Source of the DNA: UBA4417 sp031550085
GTDB lineage: Bacteria > Bacteroidota > Bacteroidia > Bacteroidales > UBA4417
Assembly: GCA_031550085.1 (NCBI GenBank)
Contig: JAVBOY010000015.1
Location: 1 to 64,000, forward strand
Direction of reading: 5' to 3'
DNA: 64,000 nt
Under the pieces are notes generated by a model, which ran no database searches, had not been told where the DNA came from, and saw nothing but the letters and a program-made list of their open reading frames with translations. Shown here piece by piece: positions 17,969 through 26,432 of the stretch; position 1 is the stretch's first letter, and every line of letters begins with the position of its first letter. The translations under genes and the position numbers were made by a program.

Positions 17969-18835
17969 ATGAGACAGTTAAAAATATCAAAATCAATTAC
18001 CAATCGGGAAACAGCTTCTTTGGATAAATACCTTCAGGATATCGGCCGGGAAGAATTGATTTCTGCAGATCAAGAAGTTGAATTAGCAAAAAGAATAAAA
18101 TCAGGAGACCAACGGGCGTTGGATAAACTTTGCCGGGCAAATTTACGTTTTGTCGTATCCGTTGCAAAACAATATCAAAATCAGGGACTTAGCCTTCCAG
18201 ACTTAATCAATGAAGGGAATGTCGGTTTGATCAAAGCGGCTCAACGGTTTGATGAAACACGGGGATTCAAGTTTATTTCGTACGCGGTTTGGTGGATTCG
18301 TCAAAGCATTTTGCAAGCTTTGGCCGAGCAATCGCGGATTGTCCGTTTGCCCTTGAATCAAGTAGGGGCATTAAATAAAATTAAAAAAGAATCATCCCGT
18401 CTGGAGCAAAAGTTTGAGCGCACGCCTTCGGCTGAAGAAATCGCGGAAGCCATGGATGTGCCGGAAGCAAAGATTGATGCGGCCTTGAAAATTTCGACGA
18501 AATATGTTTCAATGGATGCTCCTTTGATTGAGGACGAAGACACCAAGTTTATCGATGTTTTTTTGGACGAGGAGTCAGCCGTTACCGACGAGGCTTTGAT
18601 TCGCGAATCGCTGGCACAGGAAATCCAACGGTCGCTTTCGACGCTTTCAGAAAAGGAACGGGAAGTCATCAATTTGTTTTATGGATTGGAACAACCTCAT
18701 AGCTTGACTTTGGATGAAATCGGGGCAAAATTTGACTTGACCCGCGAACGGGTGCGCCAAATTAAAGAAAAAGCGCTCCGCCGTTTGAAACATAATTCAA
18801 AGAACAAGCTTTTGAAAGCCTACCTGGGACAGTAA
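17969..18835 (+). CDS. rpoD: Primary sigma factor, RpoD type
   Basis: This 288-residue sigma-70 protein has region 1.2 (DKYLQDIGREELIS), region 2 (NLRFVVSVAKQYQ, LSLPDLINEGNVGLIKAAQRFD, GFKFISYAVWWIRQSILQAL), region 3 and region 4 (TLDEIGAKFDLTRERVRQIKEKALRRLKH). It lacks region 1.1 and the large non-conserved insert, which is normal for the Bacteroidota housekeeping sigma that recognises TTG/TAnnTTTG promoters. That matches the promoter elements listed elsewhere in this window. It is followed by a strong terminator. Confidence 0.95.
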   Translation: MRQLKISKSITNRETASLDKYLQDIGREELISADQEVELAKRIKSGDQRALDKLCRANLRFVVSVAKQYQNQGLSLPDLINEGNVGLIKAAQRFDETRGFKFISYAVWWIRQSILQALAEQSRIVRLPLNQVGALNKIKKESSRLEQKFERTPSAEEIAEAMDVPEAKIDAALKISTKYVSMDAPLIEDEDTKFIDVFLDEESAVTDEALIRESLAQEIQRSLSTLSEKEREVINLFYGLEQPHSLTLDEIGAKFDLTRERVRQIKEKALRRLKHNSKNKLLKAYLGQ

Positions 18836-18887
18836 AGTTTTGTCGCTTGGAGGCAATCGTAAGTTAATTTTAATTTATTTTTTGGTT

Positions 18888-18925
18888 TAGGGGGATTGCC
18901 GACGGCGATCCCCCTAATTTTTTGG
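18888..18925 (+). terminator. Strong rho-independent terminator after rpoD
   Basis: TAGGGGGAT with TGCC, a 3-base loop and the matching GGCG-ATCCCCCTA arm, followed by a run of T. It lies about 55 bases after the rpoD stop. Confidence 0.85.
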
Positions 18926-18934
18926 AAATACCTG

Positions 18935-18942
18935 TATATTTG
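18935..18942 (+). promoter_or_regulatory. -7 box of the CBM9-like gene
   Basis: TATATTTG, directly after the rpoD terminator and 34 bases before the ATG at 18977. No clear TTG at the usual spacing. Confidence 0.5.
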
Positions 18943-18976
18943 CCCTTGCCAACTGCATTTATAAAATTGTTTTCGT

Positions 18977-20086
18977 ATGAAATGGAAATCCCTCTTTTTA
19001 AGCTTCTTTTTTGCCTATGCCGTTCAAAGTTTTTCGCAACAAGAACCGCCCATTCCGGTTACACCCAAGCATTATGTTTGCTACAAAGCTTCGGCGCCGC
19101 TGAAAATTGACGGGAAAATGGATGAAAAGGACTGGGCTAATGTCCCGTGGACGGATTATTTTTTGGATATCGAAGGTAGTTTGAAACCCAGCCCACGTTT
19201 CCAAACCCGCGCTAAAATGCTTTGGGATGACACCTGTTTTTATTTCGCTTTTGAACTGGAAGAGCCTCATGTATGGGCAACGTTGACACAACGGGAATCG
19301 GTGATTTTTTACGACAACGATATTGAAATTTTTATCGACCCCGATGGGGACACGCATCATTATTACGAATACGAAATGAACGCGTTCAACACACAGTGGG
19401 ACTTGCTTCTGCGCAAGCCTTACCGCGACGATACACAGCAAAATGTAGCGATCGACAATTGGAGCATCAACGACATCAAATCGGCTGTCACCGTTTTGGG
19501 GACGATCAATAATCCGAAAGACACCGATAAGGGATGGATCATAGAAGTTGCCATGCCGTGGGATTGTTTGGAAGAATGTGCAAAACACAGCGGACCACCG
19601 CTGAACGGGGAACAATGGCGGGTCAATTTTTCGCGGGTCGAGTGGCAAATGGATGTTGTAAACGGGAAATATCAAAAGCGCACGCATTTGGTTGATGGAA
19701 AGCAAAAACCGCTACCGGAAGACAACTGGGTTTGGTCTCCTCAGGGCGTCGTCAACATGCACCAGCCCGAAACCTGGGGATTTGTCCAATTCTCGGATAA
19801 AAAAGCAGGAACCGGCACGGATTCGTATTTTCCCGATCCGGACAACGATATTCAATGGGCTTTGCGAATGCTTTATTACCGCGAAAAGGTTTATTTCGAC
19901 AACAACAAGCATTATACCGAAAATCTGAAAGCTTTGAGTTTGGACACTTACAAAATCAGCCAAAAGGATTTTTTGCCCCATATTTATTTTACACCTTCGT
20001 TTTACGAAGCCACCCACCTCAGCCATGATGGAAAAAGAGTCTGGCATATCACCCAAGACGGCCGGATTTGGAAAACAGACTTGTAA
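18977..20086 (+). CDS. Secreted CBM9-like carbohydrate-binding protein
   Basis: The 369-residue protein has a signal peptide (1-20, ending VQSFSQ) followed by a carbohydrate-binding family 9-like domain: APLKIDGKMDEKDWANVPWT, then AKMLWDDTCFYFAFELEEPHVW and IFYDNDIEIFIDPDGDTHHYYEYEMNA. These are the family's signature blocks. In Bacteroidota such stand-alone CBM9 proteins are secreted or periplasmic. No catalytic domain is fused here and no T9SS sorting domain is present. A role in polysaccharide binding is inference. Promoter and terminator frame it as a single-gene unit. Confidence 0.8.
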   Translation: MKWKSLFLSFFFAYAVQSFSQQEPPIPVTPKHYVCYKASAPLKIDGKMDEKDWANVPWTDYFLDIEGSLKPSPRFQTRAKMLWDDTCFYFAFELEEPHVWATLTQRESVIFYDNDIEIFIDPDGDTHHYYEYEMNAFNTQWDLLLRKPYRDDTQQNVAIDNWSINDIKSAVTVLGTINNPKDTDKGWIIEVAMPWDCLEECAKHSGPPLNGEQWRVNFSRVEWQMDVVNGKYQKRTHLVDGKQKPLPEDNWVWSPQGVVNMHQPETWGFVQFSDKKAGTGTDSYFPDPDNDIQWALRMLYYREKVYFDNNKHYTENLKALSLDTYKISQKDFLPHIYFTPSFYEATHLSHDGKRVWHITQDGRIWKTDL

Positions 20087-20116
20087 GAGGTTCCGGAAAT
20101 TTATTGCTTGCCTTTT

Positions 20117-20149
20117 AAGGGTTGAACAACCCTCTTGGTATTTATTTTG
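20117..20149 (+). terminator. Terminator of the CBM9-like gene
   Basis: AGGGTTG (20118-20124) and CAACCCT (20127-20133) form a tight stem followed by a T-rich stretch, 31 bases after the stop. Confidence 0.6.
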
Positions 20150-20311
20150 ACTACAAATATGTAAGATTTCATGTTTGTTGTCAATTCTTTTTTATTGAAA
20201 ATTTTAAAAAATTCTAAGTAAATAGTATTTAGGTACATAAAAGATTCCATTTTTTTTCATTTTTGATTCAACTTTTTCATATTAAACGATTTACTTTTTT
20301 TAGAAATTGTT

Positions 20312-20319
20312 TATATTTG
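20312..20319 (+). promoter_or_regulatory. -7 box of the patatin gene
   Basis: TATATTTG, 37 bases before the ATG at 20357, in an AT-rich region without a clear -33 element. Confidence 0.5.
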
Positions 20320-20356
20320 TGTTTATCCAAATCGTTTCACCCAAAAAAACGGAACC

Positions 20357-21418
20357 ATGAAAAAGAAAGTCTGCATTCTAAGTATCGATGGCGGAGGAAT
20401 CCGGGGCCTGATTCCCGCCATAATTTCAGCTGAAATCGAAAAACGGCTGCAACTAAAAACAGGCGACTCGAATGTTACCTTGTCCGACTATTTCGATATG
20501 ATCGCCGGAACCAGCACAGGCGGGATCCTTACCTGTTTCTATCTGTTGCCGCCCGAACCAACCCAAACGCAGCACAGTAAATTTTATGCTGCCGATGCTA
20601 TTCCCCTGTATGCCAATCACGGAAAAGAAATCTTTCAAAAGAAAGGCTTCAATCCGTTCGGCATCTTCTCCGAAGCTTACTCCGCAAAAGGATTGGAAAA
20701 AATCCTGAAAGAAAAAATGGGAGATGCGAAACTGTCCGATTCCAAAAAGCATTGCCTGATTACCGCTTACGATGTGAACCTATGCAAAGCCGTTCTTTTC
20801 ACTTATCCGGAAGCGAAGGAAAAGGACAGCCGGAATTACTACATGCGGGACATCGCACGTGCTACAGCGGCTGCACCTACTTATTTTGAATTGGCCGACA
20901 TTCAATCGTTCGACGAAACGCATTCGTATCTGATCGACGGAGGCATGTATGCGGGAAATCCGGTTTTATGTGCCATTGTCGAAGCGCGCAAAACCGTCTT
21001 TGATAAATGCAACCATCCCGAAATCCCGGATTTGTATGTTGTATCGCTCGGAACGGGAAAATCGGCAAAGCATTATGATCCCGAAAAAGCCAAAAAATGG
21101 GGACTTGCCGGTTGGGCGCGTCCGGTGGTTGATATCATGATGTCATCTTCATCCGAAGTAGTTCATTACCAAGTAAAACAATTGTTCGATGTGGCCGAGT
21201 GTACCTCTTGCTACAACCGGCTTGAGATCGATTTAGGAACCAAAACTTCGGAAATGGATGATGTTTCGAAAGGAAATATCGCAAGGTTACAACAAGTCAG
21301 TGCTGATTTCTGTAAAAATAACTCGGCCTTGTTGGATAAAATTGTCGACGACCTGATTGCGAATCAGATTCTTGAACCGGCTACGGCCCCGCAAACGTCT
21401 TCTGAGTTCGTTGCGTAG
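20357..21418 (+). CDS. Patatin-like phospholipase
   Basis: The 353-residue protein has the complete patatin catalytic set: glycine-rich oxyanion loop DGGGIRG (11-17), nucleophile Ser53 in GTSTGG and the catalytic Asp194 in DGGMYAGNP. There is no signal peptide, so it should act in the cytoplasm or on the inner face of the membrane as a lipid acyl hydrolase. It resembles the single-domain patatins that in some bacteria serve as effectors of defence systems such as CBASS. Here no nucleotidyltransferase or other defence gene lies next to it, so I assign only a housekeeping or unknown lipase role. Confidence 0.85.
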   Translation: MKKKVCILSIDGGGIRGLIPAIISAEIEKRLQLKTGDSNVTLSDYFDMIAGTSTGGILTCFYLLPPEPTQTQHSKFYAADAIPLYANHGKEIFQKKGFNPFGIFSEAYSAKGLEKILKEKMGDAKLSDSKKHCLITAYDVNLCKAVLFTYPEAKEKDSRNYYMRDIARATAAAPTYFELADIQSFDETHSYLIDGGMYAGNPVLCAIVEARKTVFDKCNHPEIPDLYVVSLGTGKSAKHYDPEKAKKWGLAGWARPVVDIMMSSSSEVVHYQVKQLFDVAECTSCYNRLEIDLGTKTSEMDDVSKGNIARLQQVSADFCKNNSALLDKIVDDLIANQILEPATAPQTSSEFVA

Positions 21419-21435
21419 CGCGGATTTTGAAAACA

Positions 21436-21477
21436 AAAAAGCATAAGTCCCTAATTATACAGGATCTTATGCTTTTT
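21436..21477. terminator. Bidirectional terminator between patatin gene and uvrA
   Basis: AAAAAGCATAAG (21436-21447) is matched by CTTATGCTTTTT (21466-21477). The stem is flanked by A on one side and T on the other, so it can stop transcripts from both convergent genes. Confidence 0.85.
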
Positions 21478-21486
21478 ATCGGAAGT

Positions 21487-24435
21487 TTATTTTAATTCCT
21501 TTTTTATAAAATCGGAAAGTAAACTTTTTTTATTCGACGCCACCTGTTCGGGGGTGCCTTCGGCAACAATGGTTCCTCCGTTTCGTCCGCCTCCGGGACC
21601 GATGTCAATGATGTGGTCGGCCATTTTAATAACGTCCAGGTTGTGTTCGATCACCAAGACGGTATTACCGCGATCAATCAATTTGTTCAGTACTTGCAGC
21701 AACACGTTTACGTCTTCGAAATGCAAACCGGTGGTGGGTTCGTCCAAAATATAAAGTGTACGGCCGGTATCTTTTTTCGAAAGCTCGGTCGCCAGTTTCA
21801 CCCGTTGGGCTTCGCCGCCCGAAAGGGTTGTAGAGGGCTGTCCCAAGGTGATATAGCCCAAACCCACATCGTTAATGGTTCTGATTTTTTGAATAATGGA
21901 AGGGATATTTTCAAAAAATTCAACCGCTTGGCTAATGGACATATTCAGTACATCGTTGATGGATTTTCCTTTATAGCGTACTTCCAGCGTTTCGCGGTTA
22001 TACCTTCGTCCCTGGCAATCGGCACAAGGAACATGCACGCTGGGCAAGAAATTCATTTCAATCACCCGCACGCCCGCTCCTTGACAGGTTTCACATCGTC
22101 CGTCTTTTACATTGAACGAAAAACGCCCCGGCTTGTAGCCACGGATTTTGGCTTCGGGTAGTGAGGCAAATAGTTTGCGGATGTCGTCAAACACGCCCGT
22201 ATAAGTCGCCGGATTCGAACGCGGTGTCCGGCCAATGGGAGCCTGGTCAATTTCAATGACTTTATCGATATTTTCAATTCCTTCAATGGATTGGTACGGC
22301 AGCGGCTTTTGTACCGAACGGTAAAAATGCTGCGACAAAATGGGATACAGGGTTTCGTTGATCAACGAAGATTTTCCGCTTCCGGAAACACCGGTTACAC
22401 AGGTAAATATTCCCAAAGGAAGATGCAGGGTTACATTTTTCAGGTTATTTCCTTTGGCTCCTTTCAGGGTGATTGACTTTCCGTTCGGCTTTTTGCGGCT
22501 CTTGGGAACCGAAATTTCTTTGGTTCCGTTCAAATAATCGCAGGTAATGCTTTTGTATTGCATCAATTCGGCAGGCGATCCTTCGGCGACAATATGTCCA
22601 CCATGCATTCCGGCTCCGGGGCCGATATCCACCACATGATCAGCAGCCAGAATCATATCTTTGTCGTGTTCTACCACAATCACGGAATTTCCTGTATCAC
22701 GCAAGTTCCGCAGGGCTTTGATCAACCGCTGGTTGTCGCGTTGGTGCAGACCAATGCTGGGTTCGTCCAAAATGTATAATACGCCCACCAATTGCGAGCC
22801 TATTTGCGTTGCCAGACGGATACGCTGGCTTTCGCCTCCCGAAAGGCTTCCCGAAGGACGGTTCAACGTGAGGTATTCCAATCCGACTTCTAATAAAAAG
22901 CCCAAACGAGTCGAAATTTCGCGGATAATCTCATGAGCGACTAATACTTGTTTTTCGTTCAAATGCTTTTCAACCGTTGCAAACCAGGACGCTAACTCTA
23001 CAAGCTCTTGTTGTGCCAACTCGGCAATATTTTTTCCGGCAACCCGGTAAAATAAGGCTTCATTTTTGAGACGCGTACCGTTGCATTCGGGACAAAGCAC
23101 GGTATTCATAAATCCTTCGGCCCAGCGTTTCATGGCTTCGGATTGAGTTTCATCAAAATTTTGCTTGATGAAATTGATAATCCCGTTAAATTCCAGCGAA
23201 TAAGTGGAAGTCACGCCCATATATTCGTGGTCGAGTTTGATCACATCGTCACTTCCGTAAAGGATGACATCCAAGGCTTCTTGGGGAAGTTTTTGGATCG
23301 GGTCATCCAACGAAAATTTCAGCTTTTTGGCGATGGCTTCTATTTGCCTGAAAATCCAAACGGAGCGGTATTCGCCCAAAGGCGCTATGCCTCCTTTTCG
23401 GATGGATTTGGATGGATCGGGAATGATTTTGTTGTAGTCGATTTCCGAAACTTCGCCCAATCCCTTGCATTGAGGGCAATATCCGTAAGGAGAATTGAAC
23501 GAAAATGTATTGGGCTCTGGTTCGTCATATGAAGTTCCGGTAGCGGCATCCATCAGATGCTTGCTGAAAAAGCGGGCTTCGCCGGTTTCTACATCCACCA
23601 CCATCAATGCGCCTTTGCCTTGCCGCATGGCTGTTTGTACGGATGAAACCAGACGTTTTTCTCCTTTTTCGGTGATTTGAATGGTATCGATTACTACTTC
23701 AATGTCGTGGATTTTGTAACGGTCTATCTGCATTCCAAATTGGATATCCCGGATCTCGCCATCTACACGGACTTTTAAGAATCCTTGCTTCCGGATTTGT
23801 TCGAACAGTTCGCGGTAATGTCCTTTCCGCCCTTTTATAAGGGGCGCCAAAATGTAAATGTTGCGGTCGCGGTAACGTTCTTTGATCAGGTCGAAAATCT
23901 GATTTTCGGTGTAGCGCACCATTTTTTCACCGGAAACATAACTGTACGCTTCGCCAATGCGGGCAAAAAGCAACCGAAGAAAATCGTAAATTTCAGTAAT
24001 AGTTCCCACCGTGGAGCGGGGATTTCGGTTGGTGGTTTTTTGCTCAATGGAAATGACGGGGCTTAAGCCGGTAATTTTATCCACGTCGGGGCGTTCTAAA
24101 TCGCCGATAAATTGGCGGGCGTAAGCGGAAAAGGTTTCCATGTAACGCCGCTGCCCTTCGGCATAAATGGTGTCGAAGGCTAAAGAGGATTTTCCACTTC
24201 CGCTTAAACCGGTGACTACCACCAGCTTGTCGCGCGGAATGACAACGTTGATATTTTTTAAGTTATGAACCCTTGCGCCGTAGATTTCCAGATTTTCTTC
24301 GGGAACCAAAGCTATAGGAGCGTGTAAATCCAATGCCACTGTATGTTTTTTCTTAATTAAAAGGTTATTTACTAATTTTTTCGCAGTGTTCCCTGAGTAG
24401 TCAATGAGTTTCACAGTGTTTCTATAATTAGCCAT
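21487..24435 (-). CDS. uvrA: Excinuclease ABC subunit A, with extended N-terminus
   Basis: The 982-residue UvrA has two ABC ATPase halves (GLSGSGKSSLAFD and GVSGSGKSSLINE; signature motifs SGGESQRIRLA and SGGEAQRVKLA) and the zinc-finger cysteines (CPQCKG, CPECNG, CETCQG, CADCQG). It recognises DNA lesions in nucleotide excision repair. UvrA proteins normally begin a few residues before the (I/L)EVxGARxHNLKN block. Here that block starts at residue 49, so about 47 extra residues are present. The extension's DNA carries CACAGTG/GCAGTG-like words related to the repeat tract just upstream. An internal GTG at 24337-24339 (codon 33) is an alternative start. Without the extension the length would be normal (about 935). 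Confidence 0.93.
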   Translation of the reverse strand: MANYRNTVKLIDYSGNTAKKLVNNLLIKKKHTVALDLHAPIALVPEENLEIYGARVHNLKNINVVIPRDKLVVVTGLSGSGKSSLAFDTIYAEGQRRYMETFSAYARQFIGDLERPDVDKITGLSPVISIEQKTTNRNPRSTVGTITEIYDFLRLLFARIGEAYSYVSGEKMVRYTENQIFDLIKERYRDRNIYILAPLIKGRKGHYRELFEQIRKQGFLKVRVDGEIRDIQFGMQIDRYKIHDIEVVIDTIQITEKGEKRLVSSVQTAMRQGKGALMVVDVETGEARFFSKHLMDAATGTSYDEPEPNTFSFNSPYGYCPQCKGLGEVSEIDYNKIIPDPSKSIRKGGIAPLGEYRSVWIFRQIEAIAKKLKFSLDDPIQKLPQEALDVILYGSDDVIKLDHEYMGVTSTYSLEFNGIINFIKQNFDETQSEAMKRWAEGFMNTVLCPECNGTRLKNEALFYRVAGKNIAELAQQELVELASWFATVEKHLNEKQVLVAHEIIREISTRLGFLLEVGLEYLTLNRPSGSLSGGESQRIRLATQIGSQLVGVLYILDEPSIGLHQRDNQRLIKALRNLRDTGNSVIVVEHDKDMILAADHVVDIGPGAGMHGGHIVAEGSPAELMQYKSITCDYLNGTKEISVPKSRKKPNGKSITLKGAKGNNLKNVTLHLPLGIFTCVTGVSGSGKSSLINETLYPILSQHFYRSVQKPLPYQSIEGIENIDKVIEIDQAPIGRTPRSNPATYTGVFDDIRKLFASLPEAKIRGYKPGRFSFNVKDGRCETCQGAGVRVIEMNFLPSVHVPCADCQGRRYNRETLEVRYKGKSINDVLNMSISQAVEFFENIPSIIQKIRTINDVGLGYITLGQPSTTLSGGEAQRVKLATELSKKDTGRTLYILDEPTTGLHFEDVNVLLQVLNKLIDRGNTVLVIEHNLDVIKMADHIIDIGPGGGRNGGTIVAEGTPEQVASNKKSLLSDFIKKELK

Positions 24436-24461
24436 ATAAAAACTTATTAGAAACTTTTTCT

Positions 24462-24520
24462 CTCTGTGCTTCTCTGTGTGTCCTCTGTGAAACTCTGTGT
24501 AATTCTTTGAGACACAGAGT
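24462..24520. repeat. Left CTCTGTG array (helical period) with a hairpin
   Basis: CTCTGTG starts at 24462, 24472, 24483 and 24493 (steps 10, 11, 10). A single reversed copy CACAGAG at 24513 forms a perfect 9-bp stem, ACTCTGTGT (24492-24500) with ACACAGAGT (24512-24520). The array lies just past the stop of the minus-strand GxxExxY gene. Confidence 0.9.
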
Positions 24521-24530
24521 CAACTAAGAA

Positions 24531-24902
24531 TTAATATCGATATCTCTTTATACCGTTTTTAAGCAAGGTTACATTGAAATTAATAAGTAATCCTAGCGTT
24601 TTTTTTGCAAATTTCATGTACGTCAAAATTTGAGCTTCATGGACGGGAGCAAGCGCATCTACTGCTTTTAATTCAAGAACGACCTGATTTTCAACCAAAA
24701 TATCAATTCTGTAGCCATAGTCTAGTTTTATGTCTTTGTAAATTACCGGAACAGGTTGTTGTTTCTCAGCTTTGAGTCCAGCATTCCGAAGTTCAAAAAG
24801 TAAACACTCTTCATAAGCCGATTCTAACAGCCCTGGACCAAGATTTTTATGTACCTCAATCGCACATCCTATTATTTTCTCGGTAATTTCATTTTCTTGC
24901 AT
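24531..24902 (-). CDS. GxxExxY protein, PD-(D/E)XK-like
   Basis: The 123-residue protein carries the name-giving motif GLLESAY (residues 24-30, within IEVHKNLGPGLLESAYEECL) and a PD-(D/E)XK-type core, YRIDILVENQVVLELKAVD, where Asp and the ExK triad line up with a nuclease active site. The family (PDDEXK_3 / GxxExxY) is common in Bacteroidota, has no established function, and is found as isolated single genes. Here it is bracketed by opposed repeat arrays (24462-24520 and 24960-24996). It lies between uvrA and a transglycosylase gene with no operon partner. The start is the only ATG before the 5' gap. Confidence 0.85.
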   Translation of the reverse strand: MQENEITEKIIGCAIEVHKNLGPGLLESAYEECLLFELRNAGLKAEKQQPVPVIYKDIKLDYGYRIDILVENQVVLELKAVDALAPVHEAQILTYMKFAKKTLGLLINFNVTLLKNGIKRYRY

Positions 24903-24959
24903 AAAATTACATCCTTTACTATTTTTTCTTGAGGCTCTTCACTTCCTTATTTTTTGTGA

Positions 24960-24996
24960 CACAGAGTTCACAGAGTGAGCACAGAGTCACACAGAG
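24960..24996. repeat. Right CACAGAG array (helical period)
   Basis: CACAGAG starts at 24960, 24969, 24980 and 24990 (steps 9, 11, 10). It is the inverted counterpart of the CTCTGTG array on the other side of the GxxExxY gene, about 60 bases upstream of that gene's start. Confidence 0.9.
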
Positions 24997-25061
24997 CACG
25001 TACTTAACATGTTTTTGTCAATAATCTTTCTCCGTGTAACCTTGTAAGCCTTTTGTATTTT

Positions 25062-26051
25062 TTATTGTTTTGCATTAAAAATGGCTTCGCTGTTTTCAAT
25101 CGTGCCAAGTAATTCGTCGTAGTTTGCCCAGTTTTTGTCGGGTAACGTTAAGGTATAGCTTTTTTTAGGGGCAACAGTTAGCTTATCTTTCCGCAACCAA
25201 GGATTCAATTCTTTCAACACCCGGAAAGAGATCCCTTTGCTTTTCGCAAATGTTGCCAGATTGACAATGGTTGAATCTATTTTTAGGGTTTGAGTAGGAA
25301 TGACCGGATACAAATCTTTGTTTCTCAGGTAAAATCCATATCCGGTAGGATTTTCATAAATAAGCTTCAGGGCCAGAATGCGGTACAGATAGCGACCGGT
25401 TTCGGAATTTAAATTCAGATCGTAATAACTTTCGCCTTGCTGTATGTCCAACGCCCTCGTAATTCCACCGTCACCGGCATTATACGCACTAGTACAAAGC
25501 GACCAGTTTTTCAGCTTCCCGTACGAAGTTTTCAGGTATTTGCAAGCGGCTTCGGTCGATTTCGCCACATCGTAGCGTTCATCGACTTCTTCTGTTACTT
25601 CCAAACCATTCGTCTTAGCGGCGGCTGCCATGAATTGCCAAAAGCCGCTGGCTCCGGCAGGAGAAACGACATTCGTCAGTCCGCTTTCAATCATGCATAA
25701 ATACTTGAAGTCGTCGGGAATATTATTTTTCTTCAAAATCGGTTCAATAATGGGGAAATAACGGTTGGCCCGTTTCAGCATTTGGATGGTGCTGGAATGC
25801 CAATAGGTATTTACCAGTAGCTCCTTATCCAGGGCTTCGCGAACGTAAAAGAGATTCAGCGGGACTTTTTCACCTGCAAATGAAATTTCCTTGGGCAAGT
25901 CTACGGCAAAGTTCTTGGATTCGATTTGAAAGGCATTTTGGTATTCCCGGTCGGAAACAGGAACGGGGTTGGGCCGGATAAAGCAAACTGCCAGCAATGC
26001 CAGCGTTGCGACGGATAGTATAGTGATGGTAATATTTTTAGTGATTTTCAT
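25062..26051 (-). CDS. Membrane-bound lytic transglycosylase, MltD-like
   Basis: The 329-residue protein has an N-terminal membrane or signal segment (about 7-26) and an SLT (GH23) domain (about 100-245) with catalytic Glu in LCMIESG, then SPAGASGFWQFM and CTSAYNAGDGGITRA. The last 65 residues (IVNLATFAKSKGISFRVLKELNPWLRK) look like a degenerate LysM peptidoglycan-binding module. It would cleave glycan strands of peptidoglycan in the periplasm. Its 5' side abuts copy 2 of the modular intergenic element. Confidence 0.9.
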   Translation of the reverse strand: MKITKNITITILSVATLALLAVCFIRPNPVPVSDREYQNAFQIESKNFAVDLPKEISFAGEKVPLNLFYVREALDKELLVNTYWHSSTIQMLKRANRYFPIIEPILKKNNIPDDFKYLCMIESGLTNVVSPAGASGFWQFMAAAAKTNGLEVTEEVDERYDVAKSTEAACKYLKTSYGKLKNWSLCTSAYNAGDGGITRALDIQQGESYYDLNLNSETGRYLYRILALKLIYENPTGYGFYLRNKDLYPVIPTQTLKIDSTIVNLATFAKSKGISFRVLKELNPWLRKDKLTVAPKKSYTLTLPDKNWANYDELLGTIENSEAIFNAKQ

Positions 26052-26432
26052 GTTGGTAACTGACTCGTAAAAGGTGAAATTGGGGAAAATAGGAAAATGG
26101 TTGTTTGCTGTTGAGTTGTTGAACTGTTTATTGTGAAATGGATAAAACCAGGGAAAATGGGGAAGTTGGGGAAATGATTGTTATGTTGGCATGAATGAGA
26201 TAATTTAATCTAATGTTTTTCTATTTTAATCGCATAACAAGTGAAAAGTGAAGGGTGAAATGGGTTAAGGGTTAAAGGTTCAGGGTACACGGTGGGAGGT
26301 AACCCCATTAACTAAAAAACGCATTCGTAATTTTTAATTCGTAATTCCTTCAGCTTTTTACTTTCTGCTGAAAAAATTTATCATTCATCATTAAAAAACT
26401 CATTTTCAATTCTCCATTTTCAATTTTCCATT
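26052..26432 (-). repeat. Modular non-coding intergenic element, copy 2
   Basis: Reading the minus strand from rfbC toward the transglycosylase gene, the same blocks as at 7546-7930 appear. Block a, with GAAAATGG-type units and TTTTTTCAGCAGAAAG, is at 26432-26361. Block b, with CACCCTT heptamers and the GCGATTAAAATAGAA core, is at 26258-26202; its last 36 bases differ from copy 1 at only about three or four positions. A TAAACAGTTCAACA tract and block c (AAACAACCATTTTCC) are at 26107-26072, in swapped order. Apart from this element, I see nothing else in the gap. Confidence 0.85.

Noticed and set aside
20357..21418. CBASS or other defence role for the patatin lipase
   Set aside because: No cGAS-like nucleotidyltransferase or accessory gene within several kb on either side.
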